From Pusillibacter faecalis (GTDB taxonomy: Bacteria > Bacillota > Clostridia > Oscillospirales > Oscillospiraceae), in NCBI RefSeq assembly GCF_018408705.1, contig NZ_AP023420.1, forward strand, positions 1,178,001 through 1,242,000: a DNA stretch of 64,000 bases, written 5' to 3'. A program made the translations under genes and the position numbers. Positions 1-7,941 of the stretch are shown here, piece by piece (position 1 is the first letter of the stretch; every line of letters starts with the position of its first letter). A model generated the notes under the pieces. The model did no database searches. It was not told the origin of the DNA and saw only the letters and a program-made list of their open reading frames with translations.

Positions 1-168
1 AGGGAGTAACTGCCATGCCGTTTACCTGTATTTTTTCATCTGCGCCGCTAGCGATATTCGTCCCGAGTTCTTTGAGGCAGGGTACCTGTCTCCGCACCGC
101 TGGCTCTCATGACGGTCTCCTGTACCCTGCATGCTGAATTCATGATACAGATCTAGGGGGAGATGCCT

Positions 169-765
169 ATGAAGGCAATGTCCATTCAAAAAATTGCCCG
201 GGTTCTGCACGCACTGGTGCTGATTGCACTGATCTGCAACCTTGTGATCTTATATCTGGTCCCGGTGGCTGTGGTATCTATGGAGGCATCTGGGAGCCAC
301 GGCCTTCTGGCCGGGGTGGCGGAATATCTGGGCGATATTTTTCACCCAGGCGAGGACGATATTATAGCGGCCGGTGCCGCCGCCAGTTTTCTAGCCTGGT
401 TCTGGTTCTGGCAGGATACTGCCAGCCTGTCGCTGACGCTGTTTCTGGTGGTCTCCGGCATCTGCACCGCTGTGATCCTCTGGCAGGGGCGGCGGGTCTT
501 ACAGACAATTCTCCGGGGCGAACCCTTTTCTATGGAAAATGCCCACAGTCTGCGGCGAGCCGCCATCTGTTCCTTCACCATTGCCCTGGCAGCACTGGCG
601 CGGGTCGCGTTCAATCTGTGGTTCTTCCGCTCCCTGGCCCCACTTTTCACTTACAACGCCCTCTTCGTCCCGATCTTTGCCATGGCAGGGCTCCTCTGCC
701 TGGTGATGTCCGCCCTCTTCCGCCAGGCTGCGGAGATGAAGGCGGAAAACGACCTGACCATTTGA
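169..765 (+). CDS. DUF2975 family membrane protein
   Basis: Predicted integral membrane protein of about 198 residues with four hydrophobic segments (roughly residues 10-35, 65-80, 85-105 and 125-190). The loop GEPFSMENAHSLRRAA before the third segment group is characteristic of DUF2975 proteins, which usually sit next to a YozG-like HTH gene, as here. An in-frame ATG lies at 163, but the purine-rich AGGGGGAG at 155-162 abuts it, so the ATG at 169 has the better spacing. It is the first gene of a tight group reaching at least the 36-aa peptide gene. The molecular function of the family is unknown; a role with the adjacent regulator is inferred from synteny. Confidence 0.8.
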   Translation: MKAMSIQKIARVLHALVLIALICNLVILYLVPVAVVSMEASGSHGLLAGVAEYLGDIFHPGEDDIIAAGAAASFLAWFWFWQDTASLSLTLFLVVSGICTAVILWQGRRVLQTILRGEPFSMENAHSLRRAAICSFTIALAALARVAFNLWFFRSLAPLFTYNALFVPIFAMAGLLCLVMSALFRQAAEMKAENDLTI

Positions 766-774
766 GGTGGCGCC

Positions 775-990
775 ATGATTGTCGTCAACTTGGATGTCAT
801 GATGGCGCGCCGCAAAATGACCCTCTCTCAGCTCTCAGAGAAGGTGGATATTACTCTGGCCAATCTCTCCATCCTGAAAAATAACAAGGCCAAGGCTGTC
901 CGTTTCTCCACCCTGGAAGCCATCTGCGCGGCCCTGGACTGTCAGCCGGGGGATATTCTGGAATTTGTTCCGGAGGCCGAGGAGCCATGA
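775..990 (+). CDS. YozG-like Cro/C1-type HTH regulator
   Basis: A 71-residue protein that is almost entirely one helix-turn-helix domain: ARRKMTLSQLSEKVDIT forms helices 1-2, followed by the recognition helix around LANLSILKN, and ending DCQPGDILEF, the usual end of the small Cro/C1 (HTH_26) family. It starts 9 bp after the DUF2975 stop with GAGG upstream. These regulators commonly pair with DUF2975 membrane proteins. DNA binding is well supported; target genes are unknown, with autoregulation of this operon the simplest guess. Confidence 0.85.
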   Translation: MIVVNLDVMMARRKMTLSQLSEKVDITLANLSILKNNKAKAVRFSTLEAICAALDCQPGDILEFVPEAEEP

Positions 991-1097
991 GATTTCTGAA
1001 GGGTCTGCTGGCCGCTTTGTGGCTGCTCTTCCTCCTCTTTCTGCTGACCCTGATTCTGCTGGTGCTTTTTGCCCCCGGCAGCTGGGCCGCCCGATAG
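987..1097 (+). CDS. 36-aa hydrophobic single-span peptide
   Basis: A short frame opens with an ATGA overlap at the stop of the HTH gene and ends at TAG 1097. It encodes MRFLKGLLAALWLLFLLFLL and onward, a basic start followed by one long Leu-rich membrane span and a short tail. GGAGGCCGAGGAG just upstream could serve as ribosome binding site. Translational coupling and the non-random hydrophobic composition support a real gene. No family is recognised; it could be an accessory membrane peptide for the DUF2975 system. Confidence 0.5.
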   Translation: MRFLKGLLAALWLLFLLFLLTLILLVLFAPGSWAAR

Positions 1098-1157
1098 TCC
1101 CATACACAGAAACATGGCTGTCCCTCTAACGCGGACAGTACAGATAGGAGAATTACC

Positions 1158-2672
1158 ATGGAACCTATGAAAAACGCCCTCCCGCCGGAGGGCCAGGCGA
1201 AGCCTGCCCAAAATTTGCACAAGCCCTATGAAGCCGCCCCGCGCGATCGCTTCTTTCTATTATTCACCGCTGCGTTCTGTGTTCTTCTGGCGGACACTTT
1301 CCTCTGGTACGGCCCCACCGCCGGCATGACGGCTGCTGTCTTTGTCTGGTATCTTCTGGTGTTTTCCTTCCTGGGGGCCGCACCGCTGACCGTCCGCTCA
1401 AACCGCGTACTGCTGCTGTTCAATCTCTTTTTGGCTCTCACTCTGGCACTCAGCTCCAGCTGGATGTTCCGGCTGTGGAACGGTCTTGCGCTGCTGGTGC
1501 TGCTGCCAGTCCATGCCCTGGCCCTCTCCGGTGCGCCGCAGCTCCCCTGGTGGCGGCCGGCGATGCTGTGGGAACGTTTTTGTCTGCTGCTATGGGGGCT
1601 GTTCGGGAATCTGGGAGCATCCTTCGCTGCTATCTCCGCCGGAAGGTCCCAGCGGAGCGGGCGCCATACCGCCTCCTTGGTCCTGGGGCTGGCTGGCTCG
1701 GTGATTTTGGTGGCCATCCTGCTGCCGGTTCTCAGCTCCGCGGATGCGCTGTTTGCCGCAGCCACCGCCCATCTGCGGTCTCTGTTTCAGATCCGCCTCT
1801 CCACCGCCTTGTGGAAGCTGATGGTTGGCCTGGTATTGACTCCCTTTCTCTTTGGCTTCTTATACAGCCTCCGCCACCCTGTGCCGCCGAAAAGAAAGGA
1901 CCGCGCCCCCTCTGCGGAGCCGCTGTCCTTCACCCTGGTCCTCTCGGCGCTGGTTCTGCTGTACGCGCTGTTCCTGGCGGTGCAGTCCGCCGGTCTCTTT
2001 GGCGGACCGGAATACTTGGCCCGACGGAACATCAGCTATGCCCAGTGGGCCCGCAGCGGCTTTTTCCAGATGGTGGGTGTGACAATCGTCAATCTGGTCG
2101 TTATGATGGCGGGGCTCACCCTTTCCCGGCGAGAGGGGCGGACCTGGAGCCTCCTGCGGGTCCTCTCGGCGCTTCTGGTCGCAGAGAGTCTGGTGCTACT
2201 TGGCTCCGCCGCCTGGCGGATGACCCTGTATGTTACCGCCTACGGCCTTTCCTTCAAACGCTGCTTAACCTACTGGGGCATGGCGATGATGGCGCTCTTT
2301 TTTCTGGCGGCACTGTGGAAAATCCGCCAACCAGAGCGCGCCTTCTGCCGCGTGGCCTTTCCGTTAGCCCTCGCGGGCTGGCTGGTGATCAACTGTGTCC
2401 CTGTGGATTTCCTGGTGGCAAAAAATCAGGTGGACCGCTTAGAGGCTGGGGCCGCCTCCATTGATGTGGAGTATCTGCTGTACGACCTCTCCTATGATAC
2501 GCTCACGCAGCTGGAGCGGCTGGATGGCAATTTGATCTGCTACGACCGGAGCACCGGTGGCCAGCGACACCTGAGCGCCCTCCTCTCTCAGCGCAGGAAG
2601 GAGGCACGGAGGGAGTGCGGCGACTGGCACACCTGGTCCCTCTCTGCCTGCCTCGCCGCGCTCTCTGGCTAG
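1158..2672 (+). CDS. DUF4153/DUF4173-type polytopic membrane protein
   Basis: A 504-residue protein with about 12 hydrophobic segments from residue 32 to 415 and a soluble tail of some 85 residues. The blocks YAQWARSGFFQMVGVTIVNL and LSFKRCLTYWGM are typical of the DUF4173 (DUF4153-like) family. The start is supported by TAGGAG seven bases upstream. It follows the DUF2975/HTH genes by about 60 bp, in a gap with a short inverted repeat (CTGTCC/GGACAG). Homologues often neighbour YozG/DUF2975 genes. Function is unknown; placement in the cytoplasmic membrane is clear. Confidence 0.8.
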   Translation: MEPMKNALPPEGQAKPAQNLHKPYEAAPRDRFFLLFTAAFCVLLADTFLWYGPTAGMTAAVFVWYLLVFSFLGAAPLTVRSNRVLLLFNLFLALTLALSSSWMFRLWNGLALLVLLPVHALALSGAPQLPWWRPAMLWERFCLLLWGLFGNLGASFAAISAGRSQRSGRHTASLVLGLAGSVILVAILLPVLSSADALFAAATAHLRSLFQIRLSTALWKLMVGLVLTPFLFGFLYSLRHPVPPKRKDRAPSAEPLSFTLVLSALVLLYALFLAVQSAGLFGGPEYLARRNISYAQWARSGFFQMVGVTIVNLVVMMAGLTLSRREGRTWSLLRVLSALLVAESLVLLGSAAWRMTLYVTAYGLSFKRCLTYWGMAMMALFFLAALWKIRQPERAFCRVAFPLALAGWLVINCVPVDFLVAKNQVDRLEAGAASIDVEYLLYDLSYDTLTQLERLDGNLICYDRSTGGQRHLSALLSQRRKEARRECGDWHTWSLSACLAALSG

Positions 2673-2682
2673 GGAGCTCGCC

Positions 2683-3099
2683 ATGAATAGCCCTGTTCCC
2701 AGACATCTGGCCGGACTCTTTCTTGCCCTACTTCTGACAGGCGCCATCTGGCCCACACCGGAGTGGCGTGCGGCCTGGTATGTAATCCGCCATCAGACGG
2801 AGCTCCAAGCTGATATGGACGCCTGTTTCCTCCAGGGCAAGAACCTCTCCTATGACGGAAGCTTTCTCTATGTGAATGATTGGCCCGGCCAGCATTCCAT
2901 GGTGGAATACGTGTTCATAGAGCAGAGCGGCCGGCTCTATGGTTTCTACTACTCTCCCGACAATGTGCCGCTGGCCTTTCAAAACGCTGCTCTTCCGTTG
3001 GAGGAAACTCCTGACGGGTGGCGGTGGCGGGACGGACGCGGCAGCGGGGAAACCCGCCGGCTTGCTCCCCGCTGGTTTCTCTTTTCCGCGCCAACATAA
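2683..3099 (+). CDS. Hypothetical membrane-anchored or secreted protein
   Basis: A 138-residue protein beginning ten bases after the DUF4173-like gene, with GGGAG upstream of the ATG. Residues 8-25 (HLAGLFLALLLTGAIW) form a signal peptide or anchor and the rest is soluble, acidic and rich in Tyr and Trp. No family is recognised. The spacing and shared terminator indicate co-transcription with the upstream membrane protein, so it may act at the same place on the outer face of the membrane. Confidence 0.6.
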   Translation: MNSPVPRHLAGLFLALLLTGAIWPTPEWRAAWYVIRHQTELQADMDACFLQGKNLSYDGSFLYVNDWPGQHSMVEYVFIEQSGRLYGFYYSPDNVPLAFQNAALPLEETPDGWRWRDGRGSGETRRLAPRWFLFSAPT

Positions 3100-3132
3100 G
3101 AACCCGGCCACCCTTTGGGCGGCCGGGTTCTT
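3099..3132. terminator. Bidirectional intrinsic terminator
   Basis: A perfect 12-bp stem, AAGAACCCGGCC with GGCCGGGTTCTT, closes an 11-base loop between two convergent genes. A- and T-containing ends on both sides let it serve both the plus-strand DUF4173 group and the minus-strand hydrolase gene. Confidence 0.8.
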
Positions 3133-3139
3133 CCGTTCG

Positions 3140-4024
3140 CTATGAAATGGACTCCGCCATTTCCTCCACCGGATGGGTCCGCAGGTATGCAAGCCATGCC
3201 TGGCACCCCTCCTGATTCAGGTGTACACCGTCAAAATTCCAGTCTGCCCGCAAAAAACCGTCCTCATCCGCAACTGCCTCTGCCACATTGAGATAAGTCA
3301 CACCATAGGTCTCTGCCAACTCCTGCAGCACTTGGTTATACACTGCAATCCGCTCATTGTTTACATAGGTGCCTTTTTCTTCTTGCCGGGCGCTGATCGG
3401 CAGAATGGACTGGAGAACGATCTGCGTCTCCGGATGATCGGCCTGCAGCCGTTCTATCAGCTTTGCACTCTGATTGCGGAAGGTATCGGTCCCGTTCCAG
3501 CCCAGCTCATTGACGCCCAGCATCACATAGATCTTGCCGCATGCGGTTTTTTCCAATGCGTCCAGCAACGGCATCCGTCCCAAAGGCGTGGATACCGACT
3601 TGCTGAATACCGACTCCACTGTAGCGCCGGTGGCGTAGAGGTATGTGCCGGTCTTGAGGCCGCTGTATAGGTGAAAGCCCTCTGTACGGGAATCCCCCAG
3701 AAATACCGCGTCATCGAAATAAGTATCTTCCACCGGCTCACGCTCCGCCGCTATGGAAGCATCCCCAGCCGGAGGAAGGGCCTCAATCACCGAGGGCTCC
3801 TGTTCAGCCTTTGGTTGGCCGGCGGGCCGCTCCTGCGGTGCCTCGTCCGGCTTCTCTGCGGCGGCAGAATGCTCAACGAACTCCATAGGTGCCTCTTGCG
3901 GTGAATCAACCGCCACACCCTGCGGGCCGCCCATCATCAGCAGCAACGTCCCGCAGGCAGCCAGCAGTGTGCCCAGCAGCTTCCATCCTGTTTTCGGTTT
4001 TTTCTTGACTCGCTTCCCAACCAC
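3140..4024 (-). CDS. SGNH/GDSL-family hydrolase, membrane-anchored
   Basis: A 294-residue protein with a basic start and a hydrophobic anchor (about residues 12-32), a Pro/Glu-rich linker to about residue 95, then an SGNH hydrolase domain. Block I is FLGDSRTEG with the nucleophilic Ser, block III appears as GVNELGWN (Asn conserved, the usual following Asp replaced by Glu) and block V is DGVHLNQEG with the catalytic Asp and His. Such proteins are esterases or deacylases acting on cell-surface polymers; the substrate here is unknown. The start is GTG with a GGGGG stretch upstream, so it is not certain. A TATAAT -10 lies at 4059-4064 on the minus strand. Confidence 0.85.
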   Translation of the reverse strand: MVGKRVKKKPKTGWKLLGTLLAACGTLLLMMGGPQGVAVDSPQEAPMEFVEHSAAAEKPDEAPQERPAGQPKAEQEPSVIEALPPAGDASIAAEREPVEDTYFDDAVFLGDSRTEGFHLYSGLKTGTYLYATGATVESVFSKSVSTPLGRMPLLDALEKTACGKIYVMLGVNELGWNGTDTFRNQSAKLIERLQADHPETQIVLQSILPISARQEEKGTYVNNERIAVYNQVLQELAETYGVTYLNVAEAVADEDGFLRADWNFDGVHLNQEGCQAWLAYLRTHPVEEMAESIS

Positions 4025-4173
4025 GCGCTTTGAAACCCCCGTTCGTTTCTTATCTACTATTATAGACGATGGAGGTCGAAAAAAGTCGAAACAATTCGTT
4101 GAAATTTGGTAACAAAAATTATCAGATTTGCCTCATACTATCTTTTTATTCTCAGAAAGTTACACCACCCCTG

Positions 4174-5091
4174 TCAGTTCCAAAGCTTCCCCGGATAAAC
4201 TCCCTGCGCGTGCAGCTGCCGCAGCTCCTCCGCCACGGTCTCCCGGTCCTGGCGGTACGTCATGCCAAACCACCGGTCATAGGATGGCAGCACATTCACC
4301 TCCAGCGCTCCCCGCCCCAGAAGATCCCCCACCATCACCGGCAGCAGACACTCAGCCTTCAAATCCGCACCGGCCGGACTGTGAAGGAATGCTTTAAAGT
4401 ATGTCCTGGCCGCGTGAAAAATAGAGGGGGAAAAACCCCAGAAATTCATGGATACCAGCGTGTCCGGCGCCAGCGCCTGGCCTGTGGCCAGGTCCCGCAG
4501 GCTTCCGTCTGCATACAGCTGTATTTGCTTCGTCTCCCGGATGGAGCGAAGGGTTCCCTCCGCTGCCTCACATACACCGCGGGAGACCGTTCCATAAAGG
4601 CTAGCGGTATTTTTCAGGTGATATCCTACCATCACCGCCTTGCCAGTCGCCGGCAGGCGGTCCAGAGCCTTATACATGGTCCGGTAGGCGCCGCCGCCGT
4701 AGTAATCATCCGCATTGATGACACAAAAAGGCTCTTGCACCACATCTTCCGCGCACAGCAGCGCATGTACGGTTCCAAAGGGCTTCACCCGCTCCGGAGG
4801 CAATGTGTAAAATTGTGGAAGTGAGGAAAAATCCTGAAAGGCATACGCCACCTGTACAGCCCTGCCATTCTCCGCCGTCTGGCGCCGCAGCTTGGCGACG
4901 CATAGCTGCTCCATCATCGCCTCCATCTCCGGCTTGATGATAAAAACCACCTTGTTGAACCCTGCCTGCAAAGCGTCGTAAACGGCATACTCCATCAGGA
5001 TTTCCCCATGGGGGCCAATACCGTCCACCTGCTTGCTCCCGCCGTAGCGAGACCCCAGCCCCGCTGCCATGATCACCAATGAAGCACTCAT
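4174..5091 (-). CDS. Sugar-phosphate nucleotidyltransferase
   Basis: A 305-residue nucleotidyltransferase. The N-terminal signature MAAGLGSRYGGSKQVDGIG is the nucleotide-binding loop of the NTP_transferase family, and CVINADDYYGGGAYR contains the metal-binding Asp pair. Enzymes of this subgroup transfer an NMP to a sugar phosphate to make NDP-sugars; the exact sugar cannot be read from sequence. It stands alone between the divergent Fur operon and the SGNH gene. The frame starts at ATG 5091. Confidence 0.85.
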   Translation of the reverse strand: MSASLVIMAAGLGSRYGGSKQVDGIGPHGEILMEYAVYDALQAGFNKVVFIIKPEMEAMMEQLCVAKLRRQTAENGRAVQVAYAFQDFSSLPQFYTLPPERVKPFGTVHALLCAEDVVQEPFCVINADDYYGGGAYRTMYKALDRLPATGKAVMVGYHLKNTASLYGTVSRGVCEAAEGTLRSIRETKQIQLYADGSLRDLATGQALAPDTLVSMNFWGFSPSIFHAARTYFKAFLHSPAGADLKAECLLPVMVGDLLGRGALEVNVLPSYDRWFGMTYRQDRETVAEELRQLHAQGVYPGKLWN

Positions 5092-5186
5092 GTAGTCCTT
5101 CTCCCGCTTTTGTATTTACGCATGCTTGCGCAACCCAAGATTTCTGTCTATACCATACCGCACTTTCCTGTTTTTTGCAACCGCTG

Positions 5187-5235
5187 TTGACTTTTTTTCA
5201 ATTCCCTGTATAATACAAAAATGATTCTCATTTTC
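5187..5235 (+). promoter_or_regulatory. SigA promoter with Fur-type operator
   Basis: TTGACT (5187-5192) and TATAAT (5209-5214) are separated by 16 bp. Directly downstream, AAAATGA-TTC-TCATTTT (5218-5234) is a near-perfect palindrome; its complement reads AATGAGAATCATT, close to the classical Fur box. Lying over the expected transcription start, it should repress the regulator/ABC operon when metal is replete. Autoregulation by the first gene is inferred. Confidence 0.75.
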
Positions 5236-5257
5236 GATTTAGAGGAGAGACTGTTTG

Positions 5258-5671
5258 ATGCCCTATGTGACAAAGCAATACCAGGCGGTTCTCCAGTGCG
5301 TCCAGTCCCGGGGCGCTGATGCCTTCACCGCTGCGGAATTGACAGAGGACCTGCGGCACACGGGCCACCCGGTGGGCCTTGCCACGGTGTACCGTCAGCT
5401 GGAAAAGCTGGAGGCTGCCGGCATGGTTCACAAGGTCCCCACAGAGGAGGGTGCGCTGTACCAGTGCTGCCCCCACCCTCAGCCGGACCACGGCTGCATC
5501 TTGCTGCGATGTGAAGCCTGCGGCCGTATTACGCATTTAGAGTGCATCCAGATGGAAGCTCTCTGCCGCCACCTGGAGACAGCCCACCACTTTTGCATGG
5601 ACCCCCGCCGGACCATTCTGACGGGGCGGTGCCAGCACTGCGCACAGGAGGATGCCTATGGAACCCCATGA
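5258..5671 (+). CDS. Fur-family metal-responsive repressor (Fur/Zur/PerR type)
   Basis: A 137-residue Fur-family protein. The winged helix spans about residues 1-80 with the recognition region GHPVGLATVYRQLEKLEAAG. The dimerisation domain carries two CxxC pairs (RCEACG and RCQHC) for structural zinc and His residues in HPQPDHGC and THLE for the regulatory metal. ATG 5258 is preferred over TTG 5255 because AGAGGAGAGA lies eight bases upstream. It overlaps the next gene by 14 bp. Its operon with a metal ABC transporter favours a Zn or Fe sensor; which metal cannot be fixed from sequence. Confidence 0.88.
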   Translation: MPYVTKQYQAVLQCVQSRGADAFTAAELTEDLRHTGHPVGLATVYRQLEKLEAAGMVHKVPTEEGALYQCCPHPQPDHGCILLRCEACGRITHLECIQMEALCRHLETAHHFCMDPRRTILTGRCQHCAQEDAYGTP

Positions 5672-6371
5672 ACTGATTGTCTGCCGGGACGTCTCCCTGG
5701 GCTATGAGGGGCAGACTGTGCTCTCCCATCTGAACCTCACCATCCGGGACGGTGATTACCTCTGCATTGTGGGCGATAACGGCTCTGGAAAGTCCACCCT
5801 GCTGCGGGGGCTTTTGGGGCTGCTTGCACCCCAGTCCGGGGAAATTCTGCGGGCACCGGAGCTGGAGCGAGGAGCCGTGGGCTATCTTCCCCAGCAGACC
5901 CGGGCCCAGCGGGACTTTCCCGCCACCGTGCTGGAGGTGGCTCTCTCAGGGTGCCTCAACCAGAAGGGCTCCCGCTTTTTCTATACCCGCGCCCAGAAGT
6001 CTCAGGCCCTGATGAACCTGGGAAAGCTAGGTGTTCTTGAGTGGAAGGACAAGAGCTACCGGGAGCTCTCCGGCGGGCAGCAGCAGCGGGTATTGCTGGC
6101 CCGGGCACTGTGCGCCGCCGGGCGGCTGCTGATCCTGGACGAGCCCATCACGGGCCTGGACCCAGCCGCCGCCCAGGACCTCTACAAAACCCTTTCCTAT
6201 CTCAACACCAAGGAGGGCATGGCCATTGTCATGGTGACACACGATCTGGGACCAGCCCTGCGCAGCGCCCGGTCGGTGCTTCACATCGGTCAGCGGGGGA
6301 CATTCCTAGGCCCAGTGGCTGACTATCTCGCCTCCCCTCAGGGGCGACGCTTCCGGGAGGTGGGCCCATGA
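5658..6371 (+). CDS. Metal ABC transporter ATP-binding protein (ZnuC/MntB-like)
   Basis: A 237-residue ABC ATPase with Walker A GDNGSGKST, Q-loop at GYLPQQ, signature LSGGQQQR, Walker B LLILDEP and the switch His in VTHD. GLDPAAAQDLY resembles ATPases of zinc/manganese importers. ATG 5658 is favoured by CAGGAGG six bases upstream; ATG 5652 is in frame but abuts it. The gene overlaps the regulator upstream and the permease downstream (ATGA), so translation is coupled. It energises uptake through the neighbouring permease; no binding-protein gene is nearby. Confidence 0.9.
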   Translation: MEPHELIVCRDVSLGYEGQTVLSHLNLTIRDGDYLCIVGDNGSGKSTLLRGLLGLLAPQSGEILRAPELERGAVGYLPQQTRAQRDFPATVLEVALSGCLNQKGSRFFYTRAQKSQALMNLGKLGVLEWKDKSYRELSGGQQQRVLLARALCAAGRLLILDEPITGLDPAAAQDLYKTLSYLNTKEGMAIVMVTHDLGPALRSARSVLHIGQRGTFLGPVADYLASPQGRRFREVGP

Positions 6372-7177
6372 ATCTTTTGGAGATGTTCTCTTGGCCCTTC
6401 ATGCAGCGGGCGCTGATTGCCGGTGTTCTGGTGAGTCTGTGCGCCGCGCTGCTGGGCGTATCCCTAGTTCTCAAACGGTACTCCATGATCGGAGACGGTC
6501 TCTCCCACGTGTCCTTCGGCGCGCTGGCAATTGCCGTGGCCTTAGGAGTGACACCGCTGTACTTCTCCATCCCCGTGGTGATCCTCGCGGCCTTTTTTCT
6601 GCTGCGGGCCGCGGACAACCCCCATCGCAACAACGACGCCGCCATCGCCGCCATGAGCGCTGCCTCCCTTGCCATCGGCATCCTGGTGATCTCCCGGACC
6701 TCCGGCATGACGACGGATGTGGATAGCTATATGTTCGGCAGCGTCCTGGCTATGAGCTGGGGAGACGTGGCGCTCTCGGCGGCGCTGTGCGCGGCGGTGC
6801 TGGCGCTGTTTGTCCTCTTCTATCACCGGATTTTCGCCATCACCTTTGATGAGAATTTCTCCCGGGCCACCGGGCTGCGGGTGGGTCGCTACAATACGCT
6901 GCTGGCGATTTTGACAGCTCTCACCATTGTGCTGGGCATGCGGATGATGGGCGCGATGCTGATCTCGTCCCTCATCATCTTTCCAGCCCTGACCGCCATG
7001 CGGCTCTTCCGCAGTTTTCGGGGCGTGATTCTCTCCGCCGCTGTCACGTCCGTGGTGTGCTTCTGCGCAGGTCTCACCATCTCCTTCGTCTACTCCACTC
7101 CTGTGGGCGCCACGGTGGTGGCGGCGAATTTGGCGCTGTTTCTCGCGGCCTGTGTCCTCCGCCTGCTGCGGCGCTGA
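6368..7177 (+). CDS. Metal ABC transporter permease (ZnuB/TroC family)
   Basis: A 269-residue ABC-3 family permease with about eight membrane segments. LVLKRYSMIGDGLSHVSFGA near residue 35 is the family hallmark, and the helix pattern GMRMMGAMLISSLIIFPA is also typical. It starts at an ATGA overlap with the ATPase stop. With the upstream ATPase and Fur-type regulator it forms a zinc, manganese or iron import operon. The substrate-binding lipoprotein expected in a complete system is absent from this window and must be encoded elsewhere if the transporter works. Confidence 0.92.
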   Translation: MNLLEMFSWPFMQRALIAGVLVSLCAALLGVSLVLKRYSMIGDGLSHVSFGALAIAVALGVTPLYFSIPVVILAAFFLLRAADNPHRNNDAAIAAMSAASLAIGILVISRTSGMTTDVDSYMFGSVLAMSWGDVALSAALCAAVLALFVLFYHRIFAITFDENFSRATGLRVGRYNTLLAILTALTIVLGMRMMGAMLISSLIIFPALTAMRLFRSFRGVILSAAVTSVVCFCAGLTISFVYSTPVGATVVAANLALFLAACVLRLLRR

Positions 7178-7208
7178 GGGAATGCTTTTGATGGAAAGGA
7201 TGACGTGT

Positions 7209-7679
7209 ATGGATCACCCGGTCATGAAACTGCGGGACCACCCCGCTCTGGCGGAGCAGGCCGCGAGCTGGTTTCACAGCAAGTGGGGCGTCCCCCGGGA
7301 GGCCTATTTGCAAAGCATCCAGGCCTGTCTCCGGGGCGGCGCCCCGATTCCCCAATGGTATGTACTGCTAGAGGGAGACCGGATCATCGCTGGTGCCGGG
7401 GTGATTGAACATGATTTCCACCTCCGAAAGGACCTCTCCCCCAATGTCTGCGCCCTTTATGTAGAGGAGCCCTGGCGGAACCGGGGGCTGGCTGGCAGAC
7501 TTTTGAACCTCATCTGCGAGGATGTTGCCGCGCTTGGCGTGGAGACGCTCTATCTCGTCACAGAGCACACCGCGTTCTATGAGCGCTATGGCTGGGAATT
7601 TTTCTGTCTCGCACAGGAGGAGAATTCCCCGTCCTGGCTGCGTCTCTATCGCCGCACCACCGCTTCCCCCTTGCAATGA
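7209..7679 (+). CDS. GNAT family N-acetyltransferase
   Basis: A 156-residue GNAT protein. Its acetyl-CoA binding motif A is NVCALYVEEPWRNRGLAGRL (the R-N-R-G-L-A-G variant of Q/RxxGxG/A), followed by the YLVTEHTAFYERYGWEF block near the C terminus. The start at ATG 7209 is chosen because GGAAAGGA lies eight bases upstream; in-frame ATGs at 7182, 7191 and 7200 are poorer. It begins about 30 bp after the permease gene, so it is probably the last gene of the metal operon. The acceptor substrate is unknown. Confidence 0.85.
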   Translation: MDHPVMKLRDHPALAEQAASWFHSKWGVPREAYLQSIQACLRGGAPIPQWYVLLEGDRIIAGAGVIEHDFHLRKDLSPNVCALYVEEPWRNRGLAGRLLNLICEDVAALGVETLYLVTEHTAFYERYGWEFFCLAQEENSPSWLRLYRRTTASPLQ

Positions 7680-7680
7680 C

Positions 7681-7941
7681 AGATGGTTTGTGATAAATTA
7701 TCCAAGTTGTATCTCTGAAATCAGGGCGAATCCTTCTGCACGGCCAGAAGAACTTTTTCAGCGGCGGACTTTCGCCATGATGGTCCGGCCAAAACGTACG
7801 CTTTGGTCGGAATCCTGATTTCATGCTGCTTCAGGGCAAATACCTTGCCCTTTCGCCAAGGCTTTTTCAAAACACTTGGACGCGCCACTCAGCGCGAGGG
7901 TCGATGATGGCCCGCATTTTGATTCATTTGGAGGGCATTCC
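7681..7941 (+). promoter_or_regulatory. Structured leader upstream of prfC
   Basis: No gene is supported here. The stretch contains an outer inverted repeat (TGAAATCAGG 7716-7725 with CCTGATTTCA 7814-7823), a hairpin CTTCTG/CAGAAG (7733-7750), a 28-bp imperfect palindrome centred on CGTACG (7784-7811), AGGGCAA/TTGCCCT (7833-7850) and GCGC(CACTCA)GCGC. GCGGCGGACTTTCGCCAT (7761-7778) matches the start of the prfC coding sequence (7971-7988) except for one base. It could be a structured leader RNA or the relic of a partial duplication. Confidence 0.45.

Noticed and set aside
1..168. Possible gene end or short minus-strand gene (22-210) at the window start.
   Set aside because: The frame lacks a ribosome binding site and overlaps the DUF2975 gene; only a 9-bp inverted repeat (GCAGGGTAC 78-86 with GTACCCTGC 122-130) is seen here.
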